Assembly: GCF_002934665.1 (NCBI RefSeq)
Contig: NZ_NIRS01000002.1
Coordinates: forward strand, 62,001-126,000
Length of the DNA: 64,000 nucleotides
Direction: 5' to 3'
Origin: Pseudomonas laurylsulfatiphila
GTDB taxonomy: Bacteria > Pseudomonadota > Gammaproteobacteria > Pseudomonadales > Pseudomonadaceae
The translations under genes were made by a program, and so were the position numbers. This document shows positions 49,120 to 58,203 of this stretch, piece by piece (within the stretch, counting starts at the first letter, position 1; each line of letters opens with the position of its first letter). The notes below the pieces were generated by a model. It was given only the letters and a program-made list of their open reading frames with translations. It did no database searches and was not told the origin of the DNA.

Positions 49120-50190
49120 ATGAACAATAAGATCCAGGAACGATTCAACGCCTTGCTCAGCCATAAGGCTGTCGAGGCCGAGGCTCCCCCGCTACTGACC
49201 GAGGCACTGGCGCGCCAGTTGCTCGACCGACTTGGGCAACTGCGCCTGTTTGCCCATGCCTACCCCTTGCTGACCAACCTGACCCACGGCCGTGTCACCC
49301 CTGGCGACCTGCTGGACTTCGCCTATCGCCACGAACTCCAGGGCCTGAGCCTGCACCTGCTCGACGGTGAGGAAAACAGCCTGAGTCAAATGACAGACGC
49401 GCAGCTTCAGGCCTTCGCGGCCAAGGCCAATGCCCTCGGGCTGGACGTGCATCTGGAAATCAGCAGCACCCTGAAAAAAGATATCGATCAAGTAATCGCC
49501 ATTGCCAAGGCGCTGGGCACCCGCAACATCCGTGTCTACTCACGCTACGAAGGGGCACTGTCCCGGGTCATGGACGTGATCGAGTCCGACCTGCACTACC
49601 TCGCGCAACAGGCAGACAAACACGACCTGTTCTTCGACTTCGAGCAGCACGAGGAACTCAAGAGCGGCGAGATCGCGCAACTGCTGAGCCGGCTGAACCA
49701 CCCGCGCCTGCACGCCCTGTTCGACTTCGGCAACATGATCAACGCCTGCGAGCAGCCCCTTGCGGCACTGCGCGCCCTGGCCCCGCACATACGCCAGGCC
49801 CACCTCAAGGGTGTGCGCATCGTGCCTGAGCAAAACGGCTTCGGGCATTACGGCGTGCTGCAAGGCAGTGACGAAGACGACCTGCCCAACGCACGCATGC
49901 TGTTCGAACTGCTGATGCTCGGCGAATCAACCCCGCAAGTGATCGCCTTCATTCTCGAGCAGGAAAACCACTACGTGGCACCGGCGTTCCGCCAGCTCGA
50001 CGAAGCCACCGACCCGTTCATTGCGTACCGGGAAATGAGTGAAACAGCGCTGCCGCAAGGCTTCTCGCTGGAGCGAATGCTGGCCGATGAACACCGTTGG
50101 GCAAACAACCAGGTCGCCTATGTACGAGGTCTGCTGGCCGAGTTCCGAACCCTGGCCGAGTTGACCCTGGCCCATTGCGCTGACGCCTGA
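49120..50190 (+). CDS. TIM-barrel sugar-phosphate isomerase/epimerase-like protein
   Basis: 356 residues from the ATG at 49120 (AGGA nine bases upstream); a GTG at 49096 is in frame but lies upstream of that site. It has the xylose-isomerase-like TIM barrel: DFAYRHELQGLSLHLLDGEE, GLDVHLEIS, NIRVYSRYEG, and likely metal ligands Glu in FFDFEQHEEL, Asp in LFDFGNM and His in RQAHLKGV. It precedes the MFS gene by 51 bases, so the pair may import and isomerise the same sugar acid or polyol. Substrate unknown. Confidence 0.8.
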   Translation: MNNKIQERFNALLSHKAVEAEAPPLLTEALARQLLDRLGQLRLFAHAYPLLTNLTHGRVTPGDLLDFAYRHELQGLSLHLLDGEENSLSQMTDAQLQAFAAKANALGLDVHLEISSTLKKDIDQVIAIAKALGTRNIRVYSRYEGALSRVMDVIESDLHYLAQQADKHDLFFDFEQHEELKSGEIAQLLSRLNHPRLHALFDFGNMINACEQPLAALRALAPHIRQAHLKGVRIVPEQNGFGHYGVLQGSDEDDLPNARMLFELLMLGESTPQVIAFILEQENHYVAPAFRQLDEATDPFIAYREMSETALPQGFSLERMLADEHRWANNQVAYVRGLLAEFRTLAELTLAHCADA

Positions 50191-50241
50191 ACCTGACGTG
50201 CCGAGCGGCACTGCCTACCCCAATACGCCTGGAGAACAATA

Positions 50242-51507
50242 ATGACATCCCATGACAAGGCCAAATGGCTCAGATTCCTGATTCTCATCCTCGGTGGCGG
50301 CACCATCTACAAGCTGGCGAATCTCAAAGATGCCTTCTACATCCCCATGCAGGAATTCATGGGGCTGTCCCACACTGAAATCGGCGTGCTGCTGAGCGCC
50401 AACGCCATCATCGCCACCGCGCTGTTCGTGGTGGGCGGCATGCTCGGCGACCGGTACGACACGCGCAAGCTGATCCCCCTCGGCCTGATCGGTACCGGCG
50501 GCCTGGGGCTTTACCTGGCGACCTTTCCGCCCTTCAGCAATCTGCTGGTTGTGTTCTGCCTGCTGGCCGTGTGTGCCGACTGCATCTTCTGGCCTTCGCT
50601 GCTCAAGGCCATCCGCAACCTGGGTGACGATAAGGAACAGGGGCGCCTGTTCGGCCTGCTCGAAGGCGGGCGTGGCGTCATTGATACCCTGGTCGCGTTC
50701 TCTGCGCTGGGCGTCTTCGTCGCCATGGGCTCCGGTGAAAACGGCTTGAAGTCGGCGATCCTGTTCTATTCGGTCATCGACATTCTTGCCGGCACCCTGA
50801 CCTGGCTGCTGCTCAAGAGCGGCAAAACCCAGTCGACCGTCAAGCCGAAGAACGGACTGTCGAACCTGCTCGAGGCGATCAAGGTGCCGGGCATCTGGCT
50901 GGTCAGCCTCAACGTGTTCATGGTCTACATCGTCTACTGCGGCCTGACCTATTTCATTCCCTACCTCAAGGACATGTACGAACTGCCCGTGGCCCTGGTG
51001 GGCGCTTACGGGATCATCAACCAGTACTTCCTCAAGATCCTCGGTGGCCCCGCTGGTGGCTTCATTGCCGACAAGCAGTTCAAGAGTTCCAGTCGTTATC
51101 TGAAGTGGGCCTTCCTGGCGTTGTTGCCGCTGATGGGCGTCATCATGCTCATCCCGAAAAGCCCGGGTTTCATCTACGCAGGCATGGCGGCCACCCTCTC
51201 CTTCGCGCTGATCGTGTTTTCCATGCGCGGTGTGTTCTGGGCACCGATGGGTGAAGTCGGCATTCCCCAGCACATCACGGGCTCGGCCTTTGGCATTGGT
51301 TGCCTGATCGGCTATGCGCCGGGCATGTTTGCCTACGTCATCTATGGCGCGATACTCGACCACTTCCCGGGTCAACAAGGCTACAACTACGTCTTCTCGT
51401 TGATGAGCCTGCTAGCCATTATCGGATTCATGGTGTCGAGCCTGCTGTATCAAGCGGTGCGCAAGAACGCCACGGTCACTGGTGAGCTCAGCGCCGCGCA
51501 AGCCTGA
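50242..51507 (+). CDS. MFS transporter (sugar/sugar-acid type)
   Basis: 421 residues with twelve predicted helices. The N-terminus is FLILILGGGTIYKLANLKDAFYIPMQEFMGLSHTEIGVLLSANAI; motif A is GDRYDTRKLIPLG after helix 2. GVFWAPMGEVGIPQHITGSAFGIGCLIGYAPGMFAYVIYG is characteristic of the NNP/OFA-like or YihN-like group. GGAG precedes ATG. It is cotranscribed by spacing with the TIM-barrel gene and followed at once by a REPIN array. Confidence 0.83.
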   Translation: MTSHDKAKWLRFLILILGGGTIYKLANLKDAFYIPMQEFMGLSHTEIGVLLSANAIIATALFVVGGMLGDRYDTRKLIPLGLIGTGGLGLYLATFPPFSNLLVVFCLLAVCADCIFWPSLLKAIRNLGDDKEQGRLFGLLEGGRGVIDTLVAFSALGVFVAMGSGENGLKSAILFYSVIDILAGTLTWLLLKSGKTQSTVKPKNGLSNLLEAIKVPGIWLVSLNVFMVYIVYCGLTYFIPYLKDMYELPVALVGAYGIINQYFLKILGGPAGGFIADKQFKSSSRYLKWAFLALLPLMGVIMLIPKSPGFIYAGMAATLSFALIVFSMRGVFWAPMGEVGIPQHITGSAFGIGCLIGYAPGMFAYVIYGAILDHFPGQQGYNYVFSLMSLLAIIGFMVSSLLYQAVRKNATVTGELSAAQA

Positions 51508-51518
51508 ACATAGGCCGG

Positions 51519-51984
51519 GTTTACCCAGTTCATACCCGTTATCGTTAACGACCATCGCTGGCAAGCCAGCTCCTACAAAGGACCGTGCCCACGCTAAAAC
51601 TGTAGGAGCCAGCCTGCTGGCGATGGACTCCAGTGCGCCGCGTTTATCCAGTTCACCCGCGTTATCGTTAACGACCATCGCTGGCAAGCCAGCTCCTACA
51701 AAGGACCATGCCTACGCTAAAACTGTAGGAGCCAGCCTGCTGGCGATGGACTTGAATGCGCCGCGTTTAACCAGGTCACCCGCGTTATCGTTAACGACCA
51801 TCGCTGGCAGGCCAGCTCCTACAAAGGACCGTGCCCACGCTAAAACTGTAGGAGCCAGCCTGCTGGCGATGGACTCCAGTGCGCCGCGTTTATCCAGTTC
51901 ACCCGCGTTATCGTTAACGACCATCGCTGACGAGCCAGCTCCTACAAAGGACTGCGCCCACGCTGAAAACTGTAGGAGCCAGCT
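51519..51984. repeat. tandem REPIN array, 123-base period
   Basis: GTAGGAGCC starts at 51602, 51725, 51848 and 51972, giving periods of 123, 123 and 124 bases. Each full unit has the REP core GCCTGCTGGCG, a 50-base centre with GCGTTATCGTTAACGACC, the inverted REP arm ending AGCTCCTAC, and a spacer AAAGGACCGTGCCCACGCT. A half unit lies at each end. The sequence family is that of the arrays at 38.9 and 43.6 kb. The rest of the 51508-52205 gap has no gene. Confidence 0.87.
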
Positions 51985-52205
51985 TTATACGTGTTGCAAT
52001 GCAACGCCGTGCGGCGGTAACCGGTGCCTCCCGGTTACCGCCGCACCGACGCCAGCATCAGATGTGGCGGGTATTCCACCCGTGAAGCTGTCGGATCGTC
52101 ATGCAGTGATCTACTGTCAGTCATAGGCTTGGCGTCAATCTCCAGATGGGCGTTGAACTGCCGGGTTTGCAACCGACCTGTCTCGATGATCAGGGAACCG
52201 GACCT

Positions 52206-53693
52206 ATGGCAAAAAATGCAAAAGCGGAATCCGAAAACCAGACGTTCACCGCGCGGCAAGCCGAGGCGCAGGACGAACCAGCCCCTGTTGGCGATGTGAA
52301 TCGCAATGGCCTCTGGCGTACATGGATCAGGGGCCGGGCGCGCAAGCTGAGTCACTCGACCCAGTTTGTCATTGCCGCTGCGGTGATCCTGGGGCTGACC
52401 ATGTTTTTCGTCGGCAATCTGGTGAGCGTGCGCATAGAAAGTGCCGCGGTACATAGCGCAGCAGAAGCAGGCGCTCAGTACATGGATACGTTTCTGGAGC
52501 CCTTTGTGCAGGAGTTGAGCCAGGACAACACCTTATCGGCTGCAAGTATCCAGTCCCTGGACCGCCTCACGGAAAGTCGTTCGCTGAAACAGCACATTGT
52601 CTCGATCAAAATCTGGCGAGCAGATGGCACGGTGGTCTACAGCACGAACAAAGACATCACTAACGTTCAATTCCCGCTGGATGAGATCACCGAGGCACTC
52701 AAGGGCAAAGTGGTCACCGATCTTCAAGAACTGACCCAGGATGAGAACGTGTTCGAGCGCCAGCTCAACGTCCCGCTCTATGAAATCTACGCGCCCCTGC
52801 GGGATTCGCGCTCCGGGAAAATCATCGCGGTGGGCGAATTCTATGAAAAGGCCGACAGCCTCAGGCGCGAGATCAATCGGGTTCGGGAAGAGGTATGGGG
52901 GGTCGTCGGCGCCGCGACACTGGCCATGCTGACCCTGCTTTTCTTCATCGTGCGACGCGGCGACAAGATTATCCAGCAACAGCAGGTGGCACTGCACTTG
53001 CGGCTGATCGAACAAACCCGTTTGCACATCAGCAATGCTGAACTCCAGCACAAGATGGCAACGGCTACCCAGGAGTTTTCCCGAGTCAACGAGCTCACCT
53101 TGAGGCGCATTGGCGCAGACCTGCACGATGGGCCCGCGCAGCTATTGACCTTGATTCTGATCCGGCTCGACGACGTGGCCGAAAACTGCACGGCGGTCGA
53201 TCAGGAATCGCTGGAAACCATCCGTGCCGCCGCCACCGACGCATTGCGTGAGGTCCGCGATTTATCACGAGGCCTGGCACTTCCGGAAATCAACGACGTG
53301 AGCCTGGTGGAAGAGTTGCAACTGGTGGCGCAACGGCACGAGCAACGCACTGGCACCAAGGTCACATTGACCCTGGGGCAGCTACCCAAGGCCGCGCCAT
53401 TGCCGCTCAAACTCTGTTTGTACCGGTTTGTGCAAGAAGCCCTCAACAACGCTTACCGGCACGCCAACGGCGAGGGCCAGGTCATCCTGGCGAAGTACAT
53501 CGATGGCGTATTGAACATCAGCGTCAGGGACAGTGGCCCAGGCATGGCCGCGGACGCGATGCAGCTCGAGAAATCCGGTAGAACCCGATTGGGACTCGCC
53601 GGTTTGCGTTATCGCGTCGAATCGCTGGGCGGGTTGTTCAGCATCGACTCCTGCGACACGGGTACGTCGGTCAATGCACAGTTCAAACTCTAG
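52206..53693 (+). CDS. NarL-type membrane sensor histidine kinase (HisKA_3)
   Basis: 495 residues from the ATG at 52206 (AGGGA upstream). A cytoplasmic lead of about 55 residues precedes TM1 (FVIAAAVILGLTMFFVGNLVS), then a 180-residue periplasmic sensor (IVSIKIWRADGTVVYST, APLRDSRSGKIIAVGEFYEKA), TM2 (VWGVVGAATLAMLTLLFFIV) and a coiled coil. The H-box is IGADLHDGPAQLLTLILIRLD with His as acceptor; N-box FVQEALNNAYRHANG; G-box RDSGPGM and LGLAGLRYRVESLGG. Its partner is almost certainly the convergent response regulator at 53690-54391. Confidence 0.9.
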   Translation: MAKNAKAESENQTFTARQAEAQDEPAPVGDVNRNGLWRTWIRGRARKLSHSTQFVIAAAVILGLTMFFVGNLVSVRIESAAVHSAAEAGAQYMDTFLEPFVQELSQDNTLSAASIQSLDRLTESRSLKQHIVSIKIWRADGTVVYSTNKDITNVQFPLDEITEALKGKVVTDLQELTQDENVFERQLNVPLYEIYAPLRDSRSGKIIAVGEFYEKADSLRREINRVREEVWGVVGAATLAMLTLLFFIVRRGDKIIQQQQVALHLRLIEQTRLHISNAELQHKMATATQEFSRVNELTLRRIGADLHDGPAQLLTLILIRLDDVAENCTAVDQESLETIRAAATDALREVRDLSRGLALPEINDVSLVEELQLVAQRHEQRTGTKVTLTLGQLPKAAPLPLKLCLYRFVQEALNNAYRHANGEGQVILAKYIDGVLNISVRDSGPGMAADAMQLEKSGRTRLGLAGLRYRVESLGGLFSIDSCDTGTSVNAQFKL

Positions 53694-54391
53694 TCAGGCG
53701 CCGCTTCGGCATCCATTGGCGCTTTCGCCGCGCCGATGTGAAGGTGGCCGATAGCTTCGCGCTCCCGGTAGTGGCGCAGAGCCGTGACCGCTTCGACTCG
53801 ATTTCGCGCGTTCAGCTTCTGCATCACACAGCCCATGTGGTGCTTGACGGTTTTTTCGCTGATCAACAGCTTGTCCGCCACTTCCCTGTTGGTCAGCCCC
53901 TTGGACACTTCACGAATGACCTCTTCCTCGCGGTGGGTCAGATCGAACTTGCGGGTTTCCGCTTCGTGCTTCTTGATGTTGCTCAGCAGTTTGTTGGCAA
54001 ACTCGGGGGTGATATACGACTCACCCTTGGCAACCGTCCTGATCGCCAGCACCAGTTCCGGCCCGCTGACACCTTTCAATACATACCCGCGTGCCCCGGC
54101 CTCCAGTGCCAGGAAGGCATCATCCTCGGACTCCGAAACGGTCAGCATCAGCACCCTCACATCCGACAGCTGTGTGGAAATGAAGCGCACCGCGGCGAAC
54201 ACGTCACCCGGCATATTGACGTCCATCAACATCACGTCCGGACGCTCCTTCTGCGCAATATCCATGGCATCCTGCGCATTGGAACCTTGCTCCACGACCT
54301 GAAGATCCGCCCGTTTTCTCAACGTATTGGCCACACCCTCACGCAACATCGGGTGATCGTCGGCAATGCCGATGCGAATGAATGGACTCAT
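53690..54391 (-). CDS. NarL/FixJ-family response regulator
   Basis: 233 residues from the ATG at 54389-54391 (GGGAG six bases upstream); the frame opens 15 bases earlier without a site. Receiver: IGIADDHPMLREGV, phosphoacceptor Asp in VMLMDVNMPG, then MLTVSESEDD and YVLKGVSG. LuxR helix-turn-helix: LTHREEEVIREVSKGLTNREVADKLLISEKTVKHHMGCVMQKLNARNRVEAV. It is convergent with the kinase and the two genes share the palindromic tetranucleotide CTAG (53690-53693), each using TAG as stop. Confidence 0.92.
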   Translation of the reverse strand: MSPFIRIGIADDHPMLREGVANTLRKRADLQVVEQGSNAQDAMDIAQKERPDVMLMDVNMPGDVFAAVRFISTQLSDVRVLMLTVSESEDDAFLALEAGARGYVLKGVSGPELVLAIRTVAKGESYITPEFANKLLSNIKKHEAETRKFDLTHREEEVIREVSKGLTNREVADKLLISEKTVKHHMGCVMQKLNARNRVEAVTALRHYREREAIGHLHIGAAKAPMDAEAAPD

Positions 54392-54714
54392 GAGACGCTC
54401 CCGCAAGAATAAGCATTCGGATACACATTGATTAATAGCAGGGAACCCGTGAAGCCGCCGGTCATCAGTCGTATGTACCGGGCTCCAGTCGTCCGGATAT
54501 TCGACTTAGGTCGGATGCAATCAGAACCTGAACAAGTAAAAAATCTTACAAAGCACTTTATATTTCTATTTCAACGCTTTGTTTTAAATGGGTTTGAGCA
54601 TACAAAAAAACTGAAACCTTCATAAAATCCGGATCCGTCTTCAATCCGACCAGCAGTCGCCCTGCAACACTTGGGTACAGGCGACCAAAGCACCCGGCAT
54701 AACCAGGCCCGACG
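54392..54714. promoter_or_regulatory. intergenic region upstream of NarL-type regulator
   Basis: 323 bases without a gene. It is AT-rich between 54540 and 54630 and should contain the promoter of the leftward response regulator and the end of the seven-gene operon. CAAAGC (54549-54554) and GCTTTG (54576-54581) form a weak inverted repeat with a long loop. I see no strong terminator. Confidence 0.3.
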
Positions 54715-56082
54715 TCAAACGCGACAAATTTCCAACGTGGCGCGTAACCCGCCAGCAATGCGGTTCTCCAGTTTGATCTGTCCACCCAGGCGAACCGCAA
54801 TGGCCTTGACGATGGTCAGCCCCAACCCTGCCCCCTGATCATTTGCGCGACTGTAGAAACGCTCGAAAAGCCGATCACGATCCTGCTCATCGATACCAGG
54901 TCCCTCATCTTCGACAGACAGTTCGTAGCCCTTGCTCTTTTCGACCAGTTTTACCGTGATCACTCCGTGCCGGGGGGAGAAGTTCGCCGCGTTGGTGACC
55001 AGGTTGTTCAAGGCAATGTCGATGGCCGCAGGGTCGACCCTCGCAAGGCCGATGTCGTCGCTGACATCGAAAACCAGTTCAAGGTCCTTGCTCAACAACC
55101 AGGGCGTCAATTGGACCAGGCTGTCGCGAACCGTGGCTGCCAGATCGACAGGTACAGGCGGTTGCGCGCCTGCTTTAGGCTCGATACGGGCCATCGTGAG
55201 CAATTGATTAACCAGCCGGCTGGTACGGTCCACTCCGGCAATCAAGTGCTCAAGCGACGCACGACGCTCCCCTTCGCTCCCCGCTTCCATCAGGTTCTGC
55301 GCATGCACCCTGAGCACGGCCAGGGGGGTGCGCATTTCGTGGGCGGCATCGGCGATAAAACGTCGCTCACGTCCCATGACTTCCTGAATCTGCGCAAGCA
55401 TACGGTTAAGGGCCGCCTGCATCGGCTCAAGCTCCGTAGGCAGCGGTGTCAATTGCAGGGGTTCGAGTGAACCGGGGTGCCTCGCGCGCAGTGTTGCAGC
55501 CATGTTGACCAGCGGTTTCAATCCCCAACCGATGGCCAGCCAGAGCATGGCGGCCAGTATCAAGCTCCCCAGAATATTAGGCCACAAGGTGTGGCGTACG
55601 ATGCGGTCCACCAGGTCCATTCGCACATCGTCCCGTTCGCCCACCCAGATCCGCAGGTTGTTCTGCTTGTCTTCAAGCAGGAAGGCCCGCCAATGCCGGT
55701 TGTTCAGGTCGACGACGTCGCTGAAGCCTGGTGTGACCGGGGGTTGGCTGAAGGACGGAGAACTGGCGGTATGTACCAGCACTTCACTCCTGGCATTCCA
55801 GACCTGAAACGCAATCTTCGTTTCATACGGATGCCCCTCGTCCCTGGGCGTCGCCTCGTTCAAGGCCTGGTTGAAAGCCTGGTACAGGTCTGCGTGATCC
55901 TTGCTCACCATGGGCATACGCATGACGCCTTGCAGCAGGCGAGCATTCTGGGCCAGTTGGGCATCATAGACTTCGGCAATTTCATGGTTGCTGTCGTGCA
56001 GGTTCAGCACGCTGATCACCGCCAGACCTGCGAGCATCAGGCCAATGATCAGGGTCAGGGTGCGACGCCGGATCGAGGTCAT
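54715..56082 (-). CDS. OmpR-type partner sensor histidine kinase
   Basis: 455 residues, QseC/TctE-like. TM1 LTLIIGLMLAGLAVISVL, a periplasmic 2CSK_N-like sensor of about 130 residues (IAFQVWNARSEVLVHTASSP, GFSDVVDLNNRHWRAFLL), TM2 near LWPNILGSLILAAMLWLAIGW and HAMP-like ARHPGSLEPLQLT. H-box: FIADAAHEMRTPLAVLRVHAQ. N-box NNLVTNAANFSP, G1 VEDEGPGI, F-box LFERFYS, G2 GAGLGLTIVKAI. Its start overlaps the regulator stop (ATGA, 56079-56082). It is the last gene of the seven-gene operon and presumably senses an envelope or product signal. Confidence 0.92.
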   Translation of the reverse strand: MTSIRRRTLTLIIGLMLAGLAVISVLNLHDSNHEIAEVYDAQLAQNARLLQGVMRMPMVSKDHADLYQAFNQALNEATPRDEGHPYETKIAFQVWNARSEVLVHTASSPSFSQPPVTPGFSDVVDLNNRHWRAFLLEDKQNNLRIWVGERDDVRMDLVDRIVRHTLWPNILGSLILAAMLWLAIGWGLKPLVNMAATLRARHPGSLEPLQLTPLPTELEPMQAALNRMLAQIQEVMGRERRFIADAAHEMRTPLAVLRVHAQNLMEAGSEGERRASLEHLIAGVDRTSRLVNQLLTMARIEPKAGAQPPVPVDLAATVRDSLVQLTPWLLSKDLELVFDVSDDIGLARVDPAAIDIALNNLVTNAANFSPRHGVITVKLVEKSKGYELSVEDEGPGIDEQDRDRLFERFYSRANDQGAGLGLTIVKAIAVRLGGQIKLENRIAGGLRATLEICRV

Positions 56083-56741
56083 CGACGCTCCTCCACCAGA
56101 TAACCGATACCGCGGACGGTGCGAATCAGGTCGGTGGAGAGCTTCTTGCGCAGGTGATGGATGTGCACTTCCAGCGTGTTGCTTTCGGCCTCCTCGCTCC
56201 AGCCGTACAGCAACTGCATCAGATGATCGCGAGTCATTACCCGCCCCGGTGGCGAGAGCAGTTCGTGGAGCAACTGGTATTCCTTGGGTGTCAGGGCCAC
56301 CGGTTCGCCTTTGTAGCTGACTTGCTGGGTGCCGGGGTTCAGGCTGATACCCGCGTGCTCGATCAGCGATTGCCCACGCCCGGCGCTGCGCCGAAGCAAC
56401 GCACGCAGGCGCGCCTTCAATTCTGCCAGGTCGAAAGGCTTGATCAGGTAGTCATCGGCGCCGGCATCCAGGCCGGCGATGCGGTCTTCGGTGGCATCGC
56501 GCGCCGTCAGGATCAACACAGGCAGGTTGGAGCCGCTGTCACGCAAGCGCCTGAGCACTTCGAGACCGTCCATGCGTGGCAGGCCAAGGTCGAGCACCGC
56601 CAGATCAAAGATTTCACTGAGCAGCGAGTGCAAGGCACTGTTGCCGTCCTGCAACCAGTCGACGGTATAACCTTCACGGCGCAGGGCCTGATGAATGCCC
56701 TCGCCGAGCGCCACGTCATCCTCTACGAGTAATAAACGCAC
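56079..56741 (-). CDS. OmpR-family response regulator
   Basis: 220 residues, QseB/TctD-like. Receiver: MRLLLVEDDVALGEGI with acidic pocket, phosphoacceptor Asp in LAVLDLGLPRMDG, TAR and YLIKPFDLAEL. C-terminal winged helix: VALTPKEYQLLHELLSPPGRVMTRDHLMQLLYGWSEEAESNTLEVHIHHLRKKL, ending VRGIGYLVEER. It starts 11 bases after the TPR gene and overlaps the kinase gene. Being embedded in the metabolic operon suggests it controls that operon. Confidence 0.93.
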   Translation of the reverse strand: MRLLLVEDDVALGEGIHQALRREGYTVDWLQDGNSALHSLLSEIFDLAVLDLGLPRMDGLEVLRRLRDSGSNLPVLILTARDATEDRIAGLDAGADDYLIKPFDLAELKARLRALLRRSAGRGQSLIEHAGISLNPGTQQVSYKGEPVALTPKEYQLLHELLSPPGRVMTRDHLMQLLYGWSEEAESNTLEVHIHHLRKKLSTDLIRTVRGIGYLVEERR

Positions 56742-56752
56742 AGGGTCTCCTG

Positions 56753-57397
56753 TCAGCCGAGTTTCTTGTTCACGTCCACCAACAGCGCTTCGATCTCCTT
56801 GCGGCGCCCGGCATCAGCGCTCTCGCGGCCAGGTCGGGGCGCTGCCTGCAAGGCTTTTTGCAACGCTGCCCTGGCTTCGACATACCGCTTCTGACGGTAG
56901 AGGTGATCGCCCCAGAAGTACAGGCTGTCGATGCCGTTGGGGTTTATTTGCAATGCCAGCTTGAGCAACTGCTCGGCCTTGTCCGCATCGCCGAAACCGA
57001 TGGGCCAGCCCGGTACGCGGTCATACAGGGCCCCCAGACTGGTATAGGCAGAGCCTTGCAGGGCCTTGGGGTCCAGGGCCAGGGCTTTTTCCAGATCGAC
57101 TTTGGCATCCTTGACCTTGCTCAGCGCACCCAGCCCTCCCTGGGCGCCCGCCCAGCTACTGGTGACGATGCCAGACCAGATCCACGCCTCCGCCACCGTT
57201 TGGCGTTCCTGCTTGAAGCTCGAAGCCTGGGCGGCCAGCTTTTCAAAAGCCGCAGTGCGTTGTCCCTCGGGCAACTCGTACTGAATGTGCGCCCAGCTTT
57301 GCTGGATACCGTTGAGACGCTGCTGGTCGGCAGCATCCAGCGCCCAGACACTTTGGCTCAATGCGCTCAGCAACAGGCAAGCGATGATCTTTTTCAT
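56753..57397 (-). CDS. periplasmic TPR protein
   Basis: 214 residues. Signal peptide MKKIIACLLLSALSQSVWA. Helical repeats of TPR type follow: KVDLEKALALDPKALQGSAYTSLGALYDRVPGWPIGF, then KAEQLLKLALQINPNGIDSLYFWGDHLYRQKRYVEARAALQKALQ. It is probably a soluble periplasmic scaffold; relatives are often annotated simply as TPR or TatT-like. ATGA at 57394-57397 couples it to the dehydrogenase gene, so it belongs to the pathway, perhaps in product handling or signalling to the kinase. Confidence 0.82.
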   Translation of the reverse strand: MKKIIACLLLSALSQSVWALDAADQQRLNGIQQSWAHIQYELPEGQRTAAFEKLAAQASSFKQERQTVAEAWIWSGIVTSSWAGAQGGLGALSKVKDAKVDLEKALALDPKALQGSAYTSLGALYDRVPGWPIGFGDADKAEQLLKLALQINPNGIDSLYFWGDHLYRQKRYVEARAALQKALQAAPRPGRESADAGRRKEIEALLVDVNKKLG

Positions 57398-58203
57398 GGT
57401 TCGAGATTCTCCTGGTCGGGTTTCTGGCTCAGGCGGCGGATCAGTGGCAATTGCTTGCGCAACCCACGGTCCACCAGATGGGGCAGGAAGCTGTTCAGGC
57501 GTACAAAAAAACGCTCGGGCCAGCCCAGGTACAAGTCGCGACGGTCACCGGCAATGGCGTGAATCACCGCGGCCGCCACGGTTTGCGGATCGTCGACATT
57601 GGCCTTGAGCGCATCATTGAGCGCTTGGGCTGCCGGGCTGTTCATGCCGGTACGGGTCGCTCGCGGGGCGACGTAAAGCACACTGACCCGGGTGTCCGCC
57701 AGCTCTCGGCGCAGGGCTTCGGAGAACCCGCGCAGGGCAAACTTGGTGGCGCAGTAACTGGCGTAGCCGGGGTAGCCAATGGAGCCATAGGTCGAACCGA
57801 CGTTCACCACCATGGCACTGTCGGCTTGCTTGAGCAGTGGCAGCATCAGTTTTGTCAGGCATATCGGCGCACTGATGTTCACCGCGAGCATCGAATTGAT
57901 TTCACTGTCGTCGAGTTGTTCGAGCATGGCGAAATGGTTGACCCCGGCGGCATTGATCAACAGGTTGATTCCGCCGACGCTCTGGGCCCGAATCAGCACC
58001 TTACCGCGGTCGGACAGTAACGTCAGGTCTGCACGGATCCAACACAGATTATCGGGATATCGCTCAAGCAGCGGCACCAGGGGCTCTCGATGACGAGCCA
58101 CGGCCAGCACCTGGGCACCACTGGCGCACAGTGCAGTGGCGATGGCCAGGCCGATGCCGCCACTGGCACCGGTCAACACGACGCGGGCTTCAGACAGGCG
58201 CAT
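57394..58203 (-). CDS. short-chain dehydrogenase/reductase
   Basis: 269 residues from the ATG at 58201-58203 (GGGGAG seven bases upstream). Cofactor motif TGASGGIG (11-18); INAAG replaces the usual NNAG; catalytic triad Ser137 (NVGSTYG), Tyr150 and Lys154 (YCATK). The C-terminal extension (WPERFFVRLNSFLPHLVDRGLRKQLPLIRRL) is typical of classical SDRs acting on lipid or ketone substrates. It overlaps the upstream gene by 14 bases and the TPR gene by four. In the operon it would reduce or oxidise an intermediate made by the ligase/oxygenase pair. Confidence 0.9.
   Translation of the reverse strand: MRLSEARVVLTGASGGIGLAIATALCASGAQVLAVARHREPLVPLLERYPDNLCWIRADLTLLSDRGKVLIRAQSVGGINLLINAAGVNHFAMLEQLDDSEINSMLAVNISAPICLTKLMLPLLKQADSAMVVNVGSTYGSIGYPGYASYCATKFALRGFSEALRRELADTRVSVLYVAPRATRTGMNSPAAQALNDALKANVDDPQTVAAAVIHAIAGDRRDLYLGWPERFFVRLNSFLPHLVDRGLRKQLPLIRRLSQKPDQENLEP

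Noticed and set aside
51482..52126. Open frame with a repeating peptide (VGASLLAMDSSAPRLS...)
   Set aside because: It is translation through the REPIN array; the periodic peptide follows the 123-base DNA repeat and there is no ribosome site.
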